11,250 nucleotides of DNA from an uncultured Clostridia bacterium (GTDB taxonomy: Bacteria; Bacillota; Clostridia; Lachnospirales; Lachnospiraceae), in assembly GCA_947304065.1 (NCBI GenBank), contig CAMZAI010000086.1, positions 1 through 11,250 on the forward strand, in the 5' to 3' direction. The position numbers and the translations under genes are program-made. Shown piece after piece: positions 1 to 6,470 of the stretch. The stretch's first letter is position 1, and each line of letters starts with the position of its first letter. Under the pieces are notes generated by a model. It saw only the letters and a list, made by a program, of their open reading frames with translations. It did no database searches and was not told the origin of the DNA.

Positions 1-100
1 CCGAACGCCCTGATATATAAACGAAAAACAAACCGATGAGCACCGTCGATATCACCGTTAAGATAATATTGCTCACCGGTTTTTTGTCTTTATTGTTCAT
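1..100 (-). CDS. Unknown membrane-anchored protein (N-terminal fragment, continues past the window edge)
   Basis: Only the first 33 codons are present, with no stop before the window edge. They encode a short basic-polar head (MNNKDKKPVSN) followed by about 18 hydrophobic residues ending near VYISGRS, which reads as one N-terminal membrane anchor or an uncleaved signal. The ATG overlaps the thymidine kinase stop as ATGA (97-100). A GAAGGG stretch inside the end of tdk lies about 9 nt upstream and can serve as ribosome binding site. Overlap and spacing suggest co-transcription and translational coupling with tdk. The family cannot be recognised from so short a piece. Confidence 0.7.
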   Translation of the reverse strand, partial: MNNKDKKPVSNIILTVISTVLIGLFFVYISGRS

Positions 101-660
101 TTTACAACGCCCTTCATATAGCACCTGTGGCACATCGCGACATAAGCGTCGTCGGCACCGATCAGAATCTGCTCTCCGTCATAGATGACCCTGCCGTCGC
201 GGTATCTGGCGTTCATCGTAGCCTTACGGCCGCATTTGCACATGGTCACGATCTCGATGATCTTGTCGGCAACCTCGAAGAGTCTCTTGCTGCCCTCGAA
301 GAGCTCTGCCCTGAAGTCCGCGCGCAGACCGTAGCACATGACCATGGTGCCGGCGTCAACGATCTCACGAAGTTCGTCGACCTGAGCCTTTGTCAGAAAC
401 TGTGCCTCATCCACGATGATATTGTCATAATATGCGGGCAGTGTGGGAAGCACCTCACGGATAGTCTGGTTGGGTGCGATAAGAATGGCTTCGGCCTGAA
501 GACCGGCTCTGGACTTGATGATATTCGCGCCGTCACGCGTATCGATGCTGGGCTTCATCATGGCGACTTTCTTGCCCTTTTCCTCGAAATTAAAGCGTGT
601 CATCAACGCGTTCGCAGACTTCGATGCCCCCATAGCACCGTAATAGAAATACATTTTCAT
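97..660 (-). CDS. tdk: Thymidine kinase, type II
   Basis: Phosphorylates thymidine to dTMP with ATP in the cytoplasm (pyrimidine salvage). The 187-aa length fits the type II (TK1-like) family, and the layout follows E. coli Tdk closely. The P-loop is at residues 8-15, the Walker B and catalytic region is VDEAQFL with the expected base E85, and the lasso with CYGLRADFR is at 109-117. Likely zinc ligands are C141 and C143 plus C177 and C180. One oddity is that the P-loop reads GAMGASKS, so serine replaces the usual second glycine before K14. The start is fixed by GGAGAGGGG about 8 nt upstream. A promoter lies at 696-724, and the gene overlaps the next one by 4 bp. Identity is firm; the effect of the P-loop change is unknown. 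Confidence 0.95.
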   Translation of the reverse strand: MKMYFYYGAMGASKSANALMTRFNFEEKGKKVAMMKPSIDTRDGANIIKSRAGLQAEAILIAPNQTIREVLPTLPAYYDNIIVDEAQFLTKAQVDELREIVDAGTMVMCYGLRADFRAELFEGSKRLFEVADKIIEIVTMCKCGRKATMNARYRDGRVIYDGEQILIGADDAYVAMCHRCYMKGVVK

Positions 661-695
661 AGAAGTATCCCCTCTCCGATTTTGTACATAATCTC

Positions 696-724
696 ATGAT
701 AGCATTTTCGTTTTTTGACTGCAA
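696..724 (-). promoter_or_regulatory. Predicted sigma-A promoter of tdk
   Basis: On the minus strand TTGCAG (719-724) is followed after 17 bp by TATCAT (696-701), preceded by TGC as an extended -10. The -35 is poor (3 of 6) but the -10 is good (5 of 6). The predicted transcript starts near 689, giving a leader of about 29 nt. The site lies between the aspB terminator and tdk, so tdk is probably transcribed separately. Confidence 0.6.
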
Positions 725-729
725 GTAAA

Positions 730-755
730 TGACGCAGACTATCACGTCTGCGTCA
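730..755 (-). terminator. Hairpin terminator after the aspB-type gene
   Basis: A perfect 10-bp inverted repeat, TGACGCAGAC / GTCTGCGTCA, surrounds a 6-nt loop and lies 21 bp beyond the aminotransferase stop codon. On the minus strand it is followed by TTTACTTG, a short, imperfect T tract. It is therefore a plausible but not strong intrinsic terminator. Confidence 0.7.
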
Positions 756-776
756 GAACTGTCTGTACTGATATTT

Positions 777-1973
777 TTATGCAAGTTCCTTTAAGAACTC
801 TCCGATCCTTGAAAGGCCCTTCTCAATGTTCTCCATGCTTGTCGCGTAACTTAAGCGGATATGCGTCGGGAAACCGAAGTCAGAGCAGGGAACAACGGCA
901 ACGTTATAGTCGTTTAAGAGGATGTCGGCAAGGCCGAACACATCTCCCACTTTTTTGCCCCTGCAGCTCTTTTCAAAGGTCTCGCTCACGTCAACGAACG
1001 CATAGAAAGCGCCGGTAGGCTTGATCATCTTAACGTAAGGCAGCTCGCTCACGAGCTCGTACATACGCTCACTGCGCTTCATGAATTCGGACTTCATGAA
1101 CGCTACCTTATCCTGAGGGCCGTCAAGAGCCTCAAGCGCTGCCTTCTGAGCGATCGAGCAGGGATTTGAGGTCTGATGGGACTGTATGCTTCCGATAGCC
1201 TTCGCTATCTCGGGAGCCGCTCCGATGTAGCCTATTCTCCAGCCTGTCATCGCGTATGACTTTGCCATACCGGAGCAGGTAATGGTGCGCTTATATATCT
1301 CATCGTTGAACGATGCGATGCTCACGGGCTCCTCTCCTGTATAGATAAGGTTCTCGTACATTTCGTCGGAAATGCAGTAGATATCCTTCTCAACTATAAC
1401 CTTCGCCAGAGCCTCAAGCTCTTCGCGGCTGTAGATCATGCCGGTAGGATTGTTCGGAGTATTGAGGACAAACGCCTTTGTCTTCGGTGTAACGGCCGCC
1501 GCAAGCATGTCCGCGGTGATCTTATAGTTTGTGTCTGCATCACAGCGTACAAATACGGGTACGCCGCCCACGAGCTTTACCATCTCGGGATAGCTCAGCC
1601 AATAAGGCGCGGGAATGATAACTTCATCGCCGGGGTTGATGAGTGCGGTAAAAATATTGGTAAGGGAATGCTTTCCTCCGTTGCTGATAACGATCTGGTT
1701 CGGCTCATAATGCAGATGATTAAAGCTCTCAAACTTTCTGCATACGGCCTGCTTGAGCTCCATGATGCCGCTGGCCGCGGTATACTTCGTGAAACCTTCG
1801 TCAATAGCCTTCTTCGCGGCTTCGCATATATTCTTGGGCGTCACGAAATCGGGCTCTCCGGCTCCGAAACTGACTACATCGATCCCCTTTGCCTTCATCT
1901 GCTTTGCCTTGTCGGAAATGGCAAGTGTGGATGAGGGCTTAACCCCTTTTGCTCTTTCAGATAATCCCAGCAT
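777..1973 (-). CDS. aspB: Aspartate aminotransferase, AspB-like (class I, subgroup Ib)
   Basis: A PLP enzyme of fold type I that exchanges the amino group between aspartate and 2-oxoglutarate in the cytoplasm. The 398-aa length is normal. Visible signatures are NPTG with N175 (cofactor ring), D203 and Y206 in SDEMYE, the Schiff-base lysine K238 in SGMAKSYAMTGWRIGY, and R373 in HIRLSYA (substrate alpha-carboxylate). T16 and K101 (GGKHS) match the Thr16 and Lys109 positions that bind acidic side chains in the Thermus subgroup Ib enzyme, which supports aspartate or prephenate over neutral amino acids. GAGGAAG sits about 8 nt before the ATG. The gene has a consensus promoter, a structured leader and a terminator, so it is probably a single-gene transcript. 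Exact substrate range is inferred. Confidence 0.9.
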   Translation of the reverse strand: MLGLSERAKGVKPSSTLAISDKAKQMKAKGIDVVSFGAGEPDFVTPKNICEAAKKAIDEGFTKYTAASGIMELKQAVCRKFESFNHLHYEPNQIVISNGGKHSLTNIFTALINPGDEVIIPAPYWLSYPEMVKLVGGVPVFVRCDADTNYKITADMLAAAVTPKTKAFVLNTPNNPTGMIYSREELEALAKVIVEKDIYCISDEMYENLIYTGEEPVSIASFNDEIYKRTITCSGMAKSYAMTGWRIGYIGAAPEIAKAIGSIQSHQTSNPCSIAQKAALEALDGPQDKVAFMKSEFMKRSERMYELVSELPYVKMIKPTGAFYAFVDVSETFEKSCRGKKVGDVFGLADILLNDYNVAVVPCSDFGFPTHIRLSYATSMENIEKGLSRIGEFLKELA

Positions 1974-2008
1974 AATGAACTTCCTCGTTTCGTTTTCTGA
2001 ATTGTGTG

Positions 2009-2021
2009 GGTGCCTGTCACC
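2009..2021 (-). other. Small inverted repeat in the aspB leader
   Basis: On the minus strand GGTG-ACAGG-CACC forms a 4-bp GC-rich stem with a 5-nt loop, about 35 nt upstream of the start codon and just after the larger leader hairpin. It is short enough to arise by chance. It is listed because it falls between the large hairpin and the SD. Confidence 0.35.
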
Positions 2022-2029
2022 AGTCCTTC

Positions 2030-2058
2030 ACGCACGGACATTTGAACGTCCCGCGCGT
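2030..2058 (-). promoter_or_regulatory. Leader hairpin of the aspB transcript
   Basis: On the minus strand ACGCGCGGGACG and TGTCCGTGCGT pair around the loop TTCAAA. This gives an 11-bp stem with one bulged G and two G-T pairs. It would begin about 7 nt after the predicted transcription start. No T tract follows, so it is unlikely to be a terminator for the upstream gene. No known riboswitch class is recognised. Confidence 0.55.
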
Positions 2059-2071
2059 CCACATAAGCTGA

Positions 2072-2100
2072 ATTATAATGAAACGTATCTGTCGTGTCAA
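2072..2100 (-). promoter_or_regulatory. Consensus sigma-A promoter of the aspB-type gene
   Basis: On the minus strand TTGACA (2095-2100) and TATAAT (2072-2077) are both perfect hexamers and are separated by exactly 17 bp. The predicted start near 2065 leaves a leader of about 92 nt. The -35 begins 20 bp beyond the stop of the upstream dehydrogenase gene, with no terminator between, so some read-through from that gene is also possible. Confidence 0.9.
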
Positions 2101-2119
2101 CAGTTTTCTTATGTTTTTA

Positions 2120-3166
2120 TCAGAAGCACTTCTTACAGTGCTCCTGCTTACAGGTCGCGACCTCGCCGCACTTGTAGCAGACCTCGTTCTTGCTGAAGCC
2201 GTCCCTGAAATAATCCTCGATATTCTGATAAGTCGAATCAGCGATATTCGCAAGCGCTTCATTGGTCAGGAACGCCTGATGCGAGGTAAGGATTACGTTC
2301 GGCATCGAGATCAGACGCGCGAGAACATCGTCGTTTACGATATGATTCGAGTAATCATGGAAGAATACATCCGATTCCTCCTCGTATACGTCGAGGCAGG
2401 CCGCTCCGATCTTACGCTGTTTGATGCCTTCTACGAGCGCCTCCGAATCGATCAGCGCTCCGCGGGAAGTATTGATCAGTACCACGCCCTTCTTCATCTT
2501 CGCGATCGAATCGGCGTTTACCATATGTCTGTTCTCGTCGGTCAGCGGACAGTGGAATGAAATGATATCGCTCTTCTCCCACAGTTCATCGAGGTCTACA
2601 TAATCGATCCCGCTGTCCTTCATCGGGAATTTGTCGTACGCAATGATATTCATGCCGAATCCGCGGCAGATGTCCATGAAAATGCGTCCGATCTTACCGG
2701 TTCCGACGATGCCGACGGTCTTGCCGTGCAGGTCGAAACCCGTAAGCCCGTTCAGGCTGAAGTTAAAGTCCTTTGTCCTGATATAAGCCTTGTGAATACG
2801 CCTGATGGAGGTAAGCAGCAGCGCCATCGCATGCTCAGCAACGGCGTACGGCGAATAAGCCGGAACACGCACGATATGGATCTTCCCGTAGGCGTATTCC
2901 ACGTCGACGTTATTATATCCCGCGCAGCGTAAAGCAATAAGCTTTACACCCATTCTCACGAGCTTGTCGATGACCTTTTTGTTCACATCGTCGTTAACGA
3001 ACACACATACCACATCCGCGCCTTCGGCGAGCTTCACGGTATCCTTGGAAAGTCTGGTCTCGTAGAAAGTAACCTCATACTTTTCCTTCGGGTCTGCCGC
3101 TTTGAATGACGCGATATCGTACTCCTTTGCATCAAAAAACGCTACTTTGATCTTCTCTTCGCCCAT
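2120..3166 (-). CDS. ldhA: D-lactate dehydrogenase-type D-2-hydroxyacid dehydrogenase with C-terminal cysteine tail
   Basis: An NADH-dependent cytoplasmic enzyme that probably reduces pyruvate to D-lactate. The 348-aa protein has the split substrate domain (about 1-105 and 300-327) around a Rossmann domain with GTGKIG at 155-160 and D178, which favours NAD over NADP. R235 (NTSRG), E264 and H296 (TSHQAF) fall at the same numbers as the catalytic residues of Lactobacillus D-lactate dehydrogenase. The start at 3166 is chosen because AGAAGGAGGT lies 9 nt upstream. An upstream in-frame ATG at 3208 would put the terminator hairpin and this SD inside the gene. The last 19 residues carry five cysteines (C330, C333, C339, C344, C347) that the family normally lacks. 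The specific 2-hydroxyacid is inferred. Confidence 0.88.
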   Translation of the reverse strand: MGEEKIKVAFFDAKEYDIASFKAADPKEKYEVTFYETRLSKDTVKLAEGADVVCVFVNDDVNKKVIDKLVRMGVKLIALRCAGYNNVDVEYAYGKIHIVRVPAYSPYAVAEHAMALLLTSIRRIHKAYIRTKDFNFSLNGLTGFDLHGKTVGIVGTGKIGRIFMDICRGFGMNIIAYDKFPMKDSGIDYVDLDELWEKSDIISFHCPLTDENRHMVNADSIAKMKKGVVLINTSRGALIDSEALVEGIKQRKIGAACLDVYEEESDVFFHDYSNHIVNDDVLARLISMPNVILTSHQAFLTNEALANIADSTYQNIEDYFRDGFSKNEVCYKCGEVATCKQEHCKKCF

Positions 3167-3174
3167 AATATCAT

Positions 3175-3184
3175 ACCTCCTTCT
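3175..3184 (-). promoter_or_regulatory. Ribosome binding site that fixes the ldhA start
   Basis: AGAAGGAGGT on the minus strand is close to a perfect anti-SD match and lies 9 nt before the ATG at 3166. It directly abuts the U tract of the rny terminator, leaving no room for a promoter between terminator and SD. Confidence 0.85.
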
Positions 3185-3217
3185 AAAACAAGCCGGTGTT
3201 GTTGACACCGGCTTGTT
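3184..3217 (-). terminator. Intrinsic terminator of rny
   Basis: A perfect 13-bp stem, AACAAGCCGGTGT / ACACCGGCTTGTT, with a 5-nt loop begins 18 bp after the rny stop. On the minus strand the descending arm runs into GTTTTAG, giving a short U tract. The plus-strand side is also T-rich, but no plus-strand gene needs it. Because it lies directly in front of the ldhA SD, it may act as a read-through control as well as an end. Confidence 0.85.
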
Positions 3218-3235
3218 CTGTTTTCAATTTAAATA

Positions 3236-4798
3236 TTATTTTGCGTAGTCTGTTACCCTGCTCTCTCGGATGACATTAACCTTGATCTGGCCGGGATACT
3301 CAAGCTCTTCCTCGATCTTCTTCGAGATATCACGAGCCATAAGTACCATCTCGTCATCGTTGACCTGTTCGGGAACGACCATAACGCGTACCTCTCTACC
3401 CGCCTGGATAGCGTAGGCCTTTTCGACCCCTTTGAAGCCATTTGTAATATCTTCTAACTGCTTTAATCTGCTGGTATAAGTCTCAAGCGTCTCGCGGCGT
3501 GCGCCGGGACGTGCTGCAGAGATAGTATCTGCGGCCTGGACAACGCATGCGATAAGCGACTGGAACTCGACATCGCCGTGATGTGCCTCAACGGCGTTGA
3601 TAACGATATTCGACTCCTTGTACTTACGGCAAAGGTCAACACCGATCTGTACATGCGTGCCTTCCATCTCCTGGTCGATAGACTTACCGATATCATGCAG
3701 AAGTCCCGCACGCTTCGCAAGTCTTACATCGAGTCCGAGCTCACCCGCAAGATGTCCGGAAAGAAGCGAAACCTCGATCGAATGCTTTAACGCGTTCTGA
3801 CCGTAACTGGTTCTGAACTTCATCTTACCGAGAAGTCTTACGAGCTCAGGATGGAGATTGTGAACGCCTGTCTCGATAAGGGCGGATTCACCGGCCTCAC
3901 GGATGGTCTGTTCAACTTCCTTCTGTGCCTTCTCGACCATTTCCTCGATCCTGGCCGGATGAATGCGGCCATCGACGATAAGTCTCTCGAGTGCGATCCT
4001 GGCGATCTCACGACGGACGGGATCAAACGCTGAAAGAACAACAGCCTCGGGTGTATCATCGATGATCAGGTCAACGCCCGTCATGGTCTCTAAGGTACGG
4101 ATATTACGTCCCTCACGACCGATGATGCGTCCCTTCATCTCATCGCTGGGCAGCTGTACTACAGTGATAGTAGCTTCTGCCACATGATCGGCTGCCGTCT
4201 TCTGGATGGCGTTAATGATAAGCTCCCTGGCCTTTTTATCGGCCTCTTCCTTCGCTTTCTGCTCCAGATCCTTGATCAATACGGCGGTTTCATGCTTTAC
4301 ATCGTCTTCAACAGTTTTAATAAGATATTCCTTAGCTTGTTCGGAGGTCAGTCCCGAGATCTTCTCAAGTTCCTGAACCTGCTTCTCATGAGTGGCTTCG
4401 ATTTCCTCTCTGATACGATCAAGTTCAAGCTCCTTGGCTGCGATCCTGGCTTCTTTCTTTTCATTCTGCTCTATTTTGCGGTCAAGTGTCTCTTCCTTCT
4501 TCAGCACACGCTGTTCGTAATGCTGAACCTCTGCCTTGCGTTCCTTGGTCTCACGATCAAGTTCTTTCCTGGCACGGATCGATTCTTCCTTAACCTCAAC
4601 CAGAGCTTCACGCTTACTGGCTTCAGCTGCCTTGTTGGCCTCGTCGATGATCTCCTTCGCCCTGCTCTCGGCAGTACCGATGGTAGTCTCATCCGCCTGG
4701 ATCTTCTTCTTTACCGCAACCTTCGCGGAAAGGATCCAAGCAATAACTCCGCCCACAAGAAGTCCAATAAGTGCGCCTATTGCAATATAAGCTGCCAT
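3236..4798 (-). CDS. rny: Ribonuclease Y
   Basis: A membrane-bound endoribonuclease that starts decay of many mRNAs in Firmicutes. The protein is 520 aa, the length of the B. subtilis enzyme. It has an N-terminal membrane helix (about 5-24) and a long charged coiled coil (about 30-200). A KH domain carries the GREG loop in GRIIGREGRNIR (223-234). The HD domain has H339, H368-D369 and D424, with HD at the same numbers as in B. subtilis. Downstream GARRETLETYTSRL and a C-terminal domain are typical. The start is supported by AGGAGGTG about 7 nt upstream. The gene has its own promoter, two possible leader hairpins and a terminator. No defect is seen. Confidence 0.97.
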   Translation of the reverse strand: MAAYIAIGALIGLLVGGVIAWILSAKVAVKKKIQADETTIGTAESRAKEIIDEANKAAEASKREALVEVKEESIRARKELDRETKERKAEVQHYEQRVLKKEETLDRKIEQNEKKEARIAAKELELDRIREEIEATHEKQVQELEKISGLTSEQAKEYLIKTVEDDVKHETAVLIKDLEQKAKEEADKKARELIINAIQKTAADHVAEATITVVQLPSDEMKGRIIGREGRNIRTLETMTGVDLIIDDTPEAVVLSAFDPVRREIARIALERLIVDGRIHPARIEEMVEKAQKEVEQTIREAGESALIETGVHNLHPELVRLLGKMKFRTSYGQNALKHSIEVSLLSGHLAGELGLDVRLAKRAGLLHDIGKSIDQEMEGTHVQIGVDLCRKYKESNIVINAVEAHHGDVEFQSLIACVVQAADTISAARPGARRETLETYTSRLKQLEDITNGFKGVEKAYAIQAGREVRVMVVPEQVNDDEMVLMARDISKKIEEELEYPGQIKVNVIRESRVTDYAK

Positions 4799-4800
4799 TT

Positions 4801-4813
4801 AGGAGCACCTCCT
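4801..4813 (-). promoter_or_regulatory. Hairpin that can hide the rny ribosome binding site
   Basis: On the minus strand AGGAG-GTG-CTCCT is a perfect 5-bp inverted repeat with a 3-nt loop. The first arm and loop are the rny SD (AGGAGGTG), so pairing with CTCCT just before the start codon would mask it. The stem is short, so any effect on translation is a proposal. Confidence 0.5.
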
Positions 4814-4835
4814 GAAAATAAATATTAAATTGTAA

Positions 4836-4853
4836 TTGTAGTTCGCACTACAA
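4836..4853 (-). promoter_or_regulatory. 5'-end stem-loop of the rny transcript with GCGA tetraloop
   Basis: On the minus strand TTGTAGT-GCGA-ACTACAA forms a perfect 7-bp stem closed by a GNRA-type tetraloop. It starts at or within a few bases of the predicted transcription start (near 4854). Hairpins at the very 5' end are known to slow mRNA decay. The same 18 bp is also a palindrome and could instead be a protein-binding operator. Confidence 0.6.
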
Positions 4854-4860
4854 CAGTATA

Positions 4861-4889
4861 ATTTTATTAAATATAAATATTGATGTCAA
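4861..4889 (-). promoter_or_regulatory. Strong predicted sigma-A promoter of rny
   Basis: On the minus strand TTGACA (4884-4889, perfect) and TAAAAT (4861-4866, 5 of 6) are separated by 17 bp of AT-rich sequence. The predicted start is near 4854. The -35 begins 9 bp beyond the stop of the preceding gene, and no terminator hairpin is visible between them. Confidence 0.88.
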
Positions 4890-4897
4890 GGGGTTTT

Positions 4898-5899
4898 TCA
4901 ATCAGCGAGCATCCTCATCATCAGATGTATCTCGTCCTTGTGTACAGCGTTGTTGTAGACGTAAAGGATCGCACAGACGCCGTCTTTTTTGTCATTCTCG
5001 ATGAACGCGAATTCGACTCTGTGATTGTATCTGTTCACGTTTCTCTCGGTATAGCTGCCGGTATAATATGTAAAATCGGCGTAATCAGTCGACTTCTTTG
5101 TGATCTCGATATCCCTGTCGAAGAACGGGATATAAGAACTGTACATCGAAAGGTGCTTATTGCAGAGAATATCCTCTACGATGGCCTTTCTGACCTTCTT
5201 CATGTTCGAGATGTCGGTCGGCTTTTCGAGGTAGCTTTCGTCGACATAGAACACGAACAGACTCTCGGCAATCCCGTCTCCGGTCAGCTCGTTCAGCTTA
5301 TACTGATAACCGGGAACGTTCGGGAGCTCGCGCTCAACCTTCGTCCAGCCGGCAGGTATCCTGTAAGCGAATTCGCCTTCGATATTCCTGCTTATCATCG
5401 ATATCTTGTCGATTCCGACGCCGTTTATCGTCATATAGTACATCTCTGACGCCGTCGTCATGCCCGTAGCCTCTATTTTATCGGCTTTGATCTCGATATC
5501 GTTCGACCAGAAGGTCGAAATGTCGATCTTGCCGTAGACCCTTACGGTCGAGCCGATCTCAATGCCCGCAAGCGCGTAAAGCGCGTTCGATGAAGAGCAT
5601 TTGATGCTCCTGCTGTAAGTGTTGTCATTGTCTCTGATATAGAAGACCTTATTGTTGTTTTCTTTGCCCGTGAGTTTCGCGTAAACCACCATGTAGTTTC
5701 CGTCGTATGTATTCTGGGCGTTGTTCGCGTTCAGGAAAAATGCCGACAGGAGTTTATATGCGGTCGTACACCTGTAAACCCTCGTATCTTCGACATCGAG
5801 AGCTATCCCGCTGTATCCCGAGGCGTTCGTCGTCATAAGGCCGAGCAGCATGATGAAGATCAGCATGAATGCCGCCGGCTTCTTTAAAAACCGTGTCAT
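4898..5899 (-). CDS. Secreted protein of unknown function with predicted OB-fold domain
   Basis: The 333-aa protein begins MTRFLKKP, followed by a hydrophobic core (10-23) and TTNASG, a plausible cleaved signal peptide. Residues about 45-142 (DGNYMVVYAKLTG, VFYIRDND, GSTVRVYGKID) resemble tRNA_anti-like OB-fold domains found in secreted bacterial proteins. Residues about 176-333 begin EFAYRIPAGWTKV, which recalls PsbP/Mog1-like folds; this second match is weak. Its ATG overlaps the stop of the preceding gene as ATGA, and GGGGTGA lies 5 nt upstream, so it is translated as part of the ExbB/ExbD gene run. As its last member it is a candidate extracellular partner of the motor. I do not recognise a specific function. 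Confidence 0.8.
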   Translation of the reverse strand: MTRFLKKPAAFMLIFIMLLGLMTTNASGYSGIALDVEDTRVYRCTTAYKLLSAFFLNANNAQNTYDGNYMVVYAKLTGKENNNKVFYIRDNDNTYSRSIKCSSSNALYALAGIEIGSTVRVYGKIDISTFWSNDIEIKADKIEATGMTTASEMYYMTINGVGIDKISMISRNIEGEFAYRIPAGWTKVERELPNVPGYQYKLNELTGDGIAESLFVFYVDESYLEKPTDISNMKKVRKAIVEDILCNKHLSMYSSYIPFFDRDIEITKKSTDYADFTYYTGSYTERNVNRYNHRVEFAFIENDKKDGVCAILYVYNNAVHKDEIHLMMRMLAD

Positions 5900-6432
5900 C
5901 TGCTCACCCCCCAGTTCTTGTCGAATTCAGGCTCATACTTAATTACGGGAGGTTCCGCGAACCTTTCGTTAAGGTATGCGACCATGAATCTCATAGTATG
6001 GGCTTCGGCGTAATCTCCCACGATCACTATCTCTTTGCCCTCAATGTCCTTAAAAGCGCCGTCCAGAGCCTGTATCGCTCTCTCCTTCAATGAATTCGTG
6101 TCTTTATCATAAATAAACGACAGACCGCCGCAGCGTATCTCATTGTTGTAGATCTCGATCACATATTTTCCGTCAGTCTCAACAGTGTCGGTCTTGGGCG
6201 GGTTGGGGTTGTTCGGATCGTCATCACCGATACCGGGCTTAGGAGCCGGCGTAACATAAGCGCCGTCGTCGGTACTGCCCTCCTGACCTGTCTCGGTGCT
6301 GTGGATGAGCTCGTCCAGGTCGATCAACGGCTCGCCGTTCCAGGTAATGATCTTCGCATCGGCGCCTAAGAAGCCCGCGAGCAGCAAAACGCAGAGAATA
6401 CACGCCAGCACTATACCGTATTTCTTTTTCAT
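5896..6432 (-). CDS. Membrane-anchored extracytoplasmic protein with possible TolR/ExbD-like domain
   Basis: This 178-aa protein has one N-terminal hydrophobic helix (about 6-24) that may be an anchor or signal. An acidic, proline-rich linker follows (about 45-85). The C-terminal domain (about 88-160) is predicted as strand (KYVIEIYNNEIRCGG), helix (SLKERAIQALDGAF), strand (GKEIVIVGDYA), helix (HTMRFMVAYLNER), strand (PVIKYE). That order matches the periplasmic domain of TolR/ExbD, and the GDYA-helix part resembles DDYA in the gene just upstream. GCAGGGG about 6 nt before the ATG supports the start. The gap to the upstream gene is 37 bp, and it overlaps the next by 4 bp. Fold and role are inferred; no residue proves channel function. 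Confidence 0.72.
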   Translation of the reverse strand: MKKKYGIVLACILCVLLLAGFLGADAKIITWNGEPLIDLDELIHSTETGQEGSTDDGAYVTPAPKPGIGDDDPNNPNPPKTDTVETDGKYVIEIYNNEIRCGGLSFIYDKDTNSLKERAIQALDGAFKDIEGKEIVIVGDYAEAHTMRFMVAYLNERFAEPPVIKYEPEFDKNWGVSR

Positions 6433-6470
6433 GCGTATCCCCTGCCTTTCTTTAAAGATTCATCAAACTC

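Noticed and set aside
127..699. 190-aa open frame on the plus strand opposite tdk
   Set aside because: It mirrors the tdk codons, has no recognisable domain or SD, and tdk is a clear conserved gene.
590..784. 64-aa minus-strand frame between aspB and tdk
   Set aside because: It would run through the aspB terminator and the tdk promoter and overlap tdk in another frame. No SD or domain is seen.
2030..2058. Terminator for the ldhA gene
   Set aside because: The hairpin is downstream of a perfect promoter and has no U tract, so a leader structure is more likely.
3164..3208. Longer start for ldhA at 3208
   Set aside because: It would encode the rny terminator arm and the SD itself, and the added residues match nothing in the family.
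4184..4828. 214-aa leucine- and phenylalanine-rich plus-strand frame opposite rny
   Set aside because: The apparent hydrophobicity comes from reading the reverse of the Glu/Lys-rich coiled-coil codons. No promoter or SD was found.
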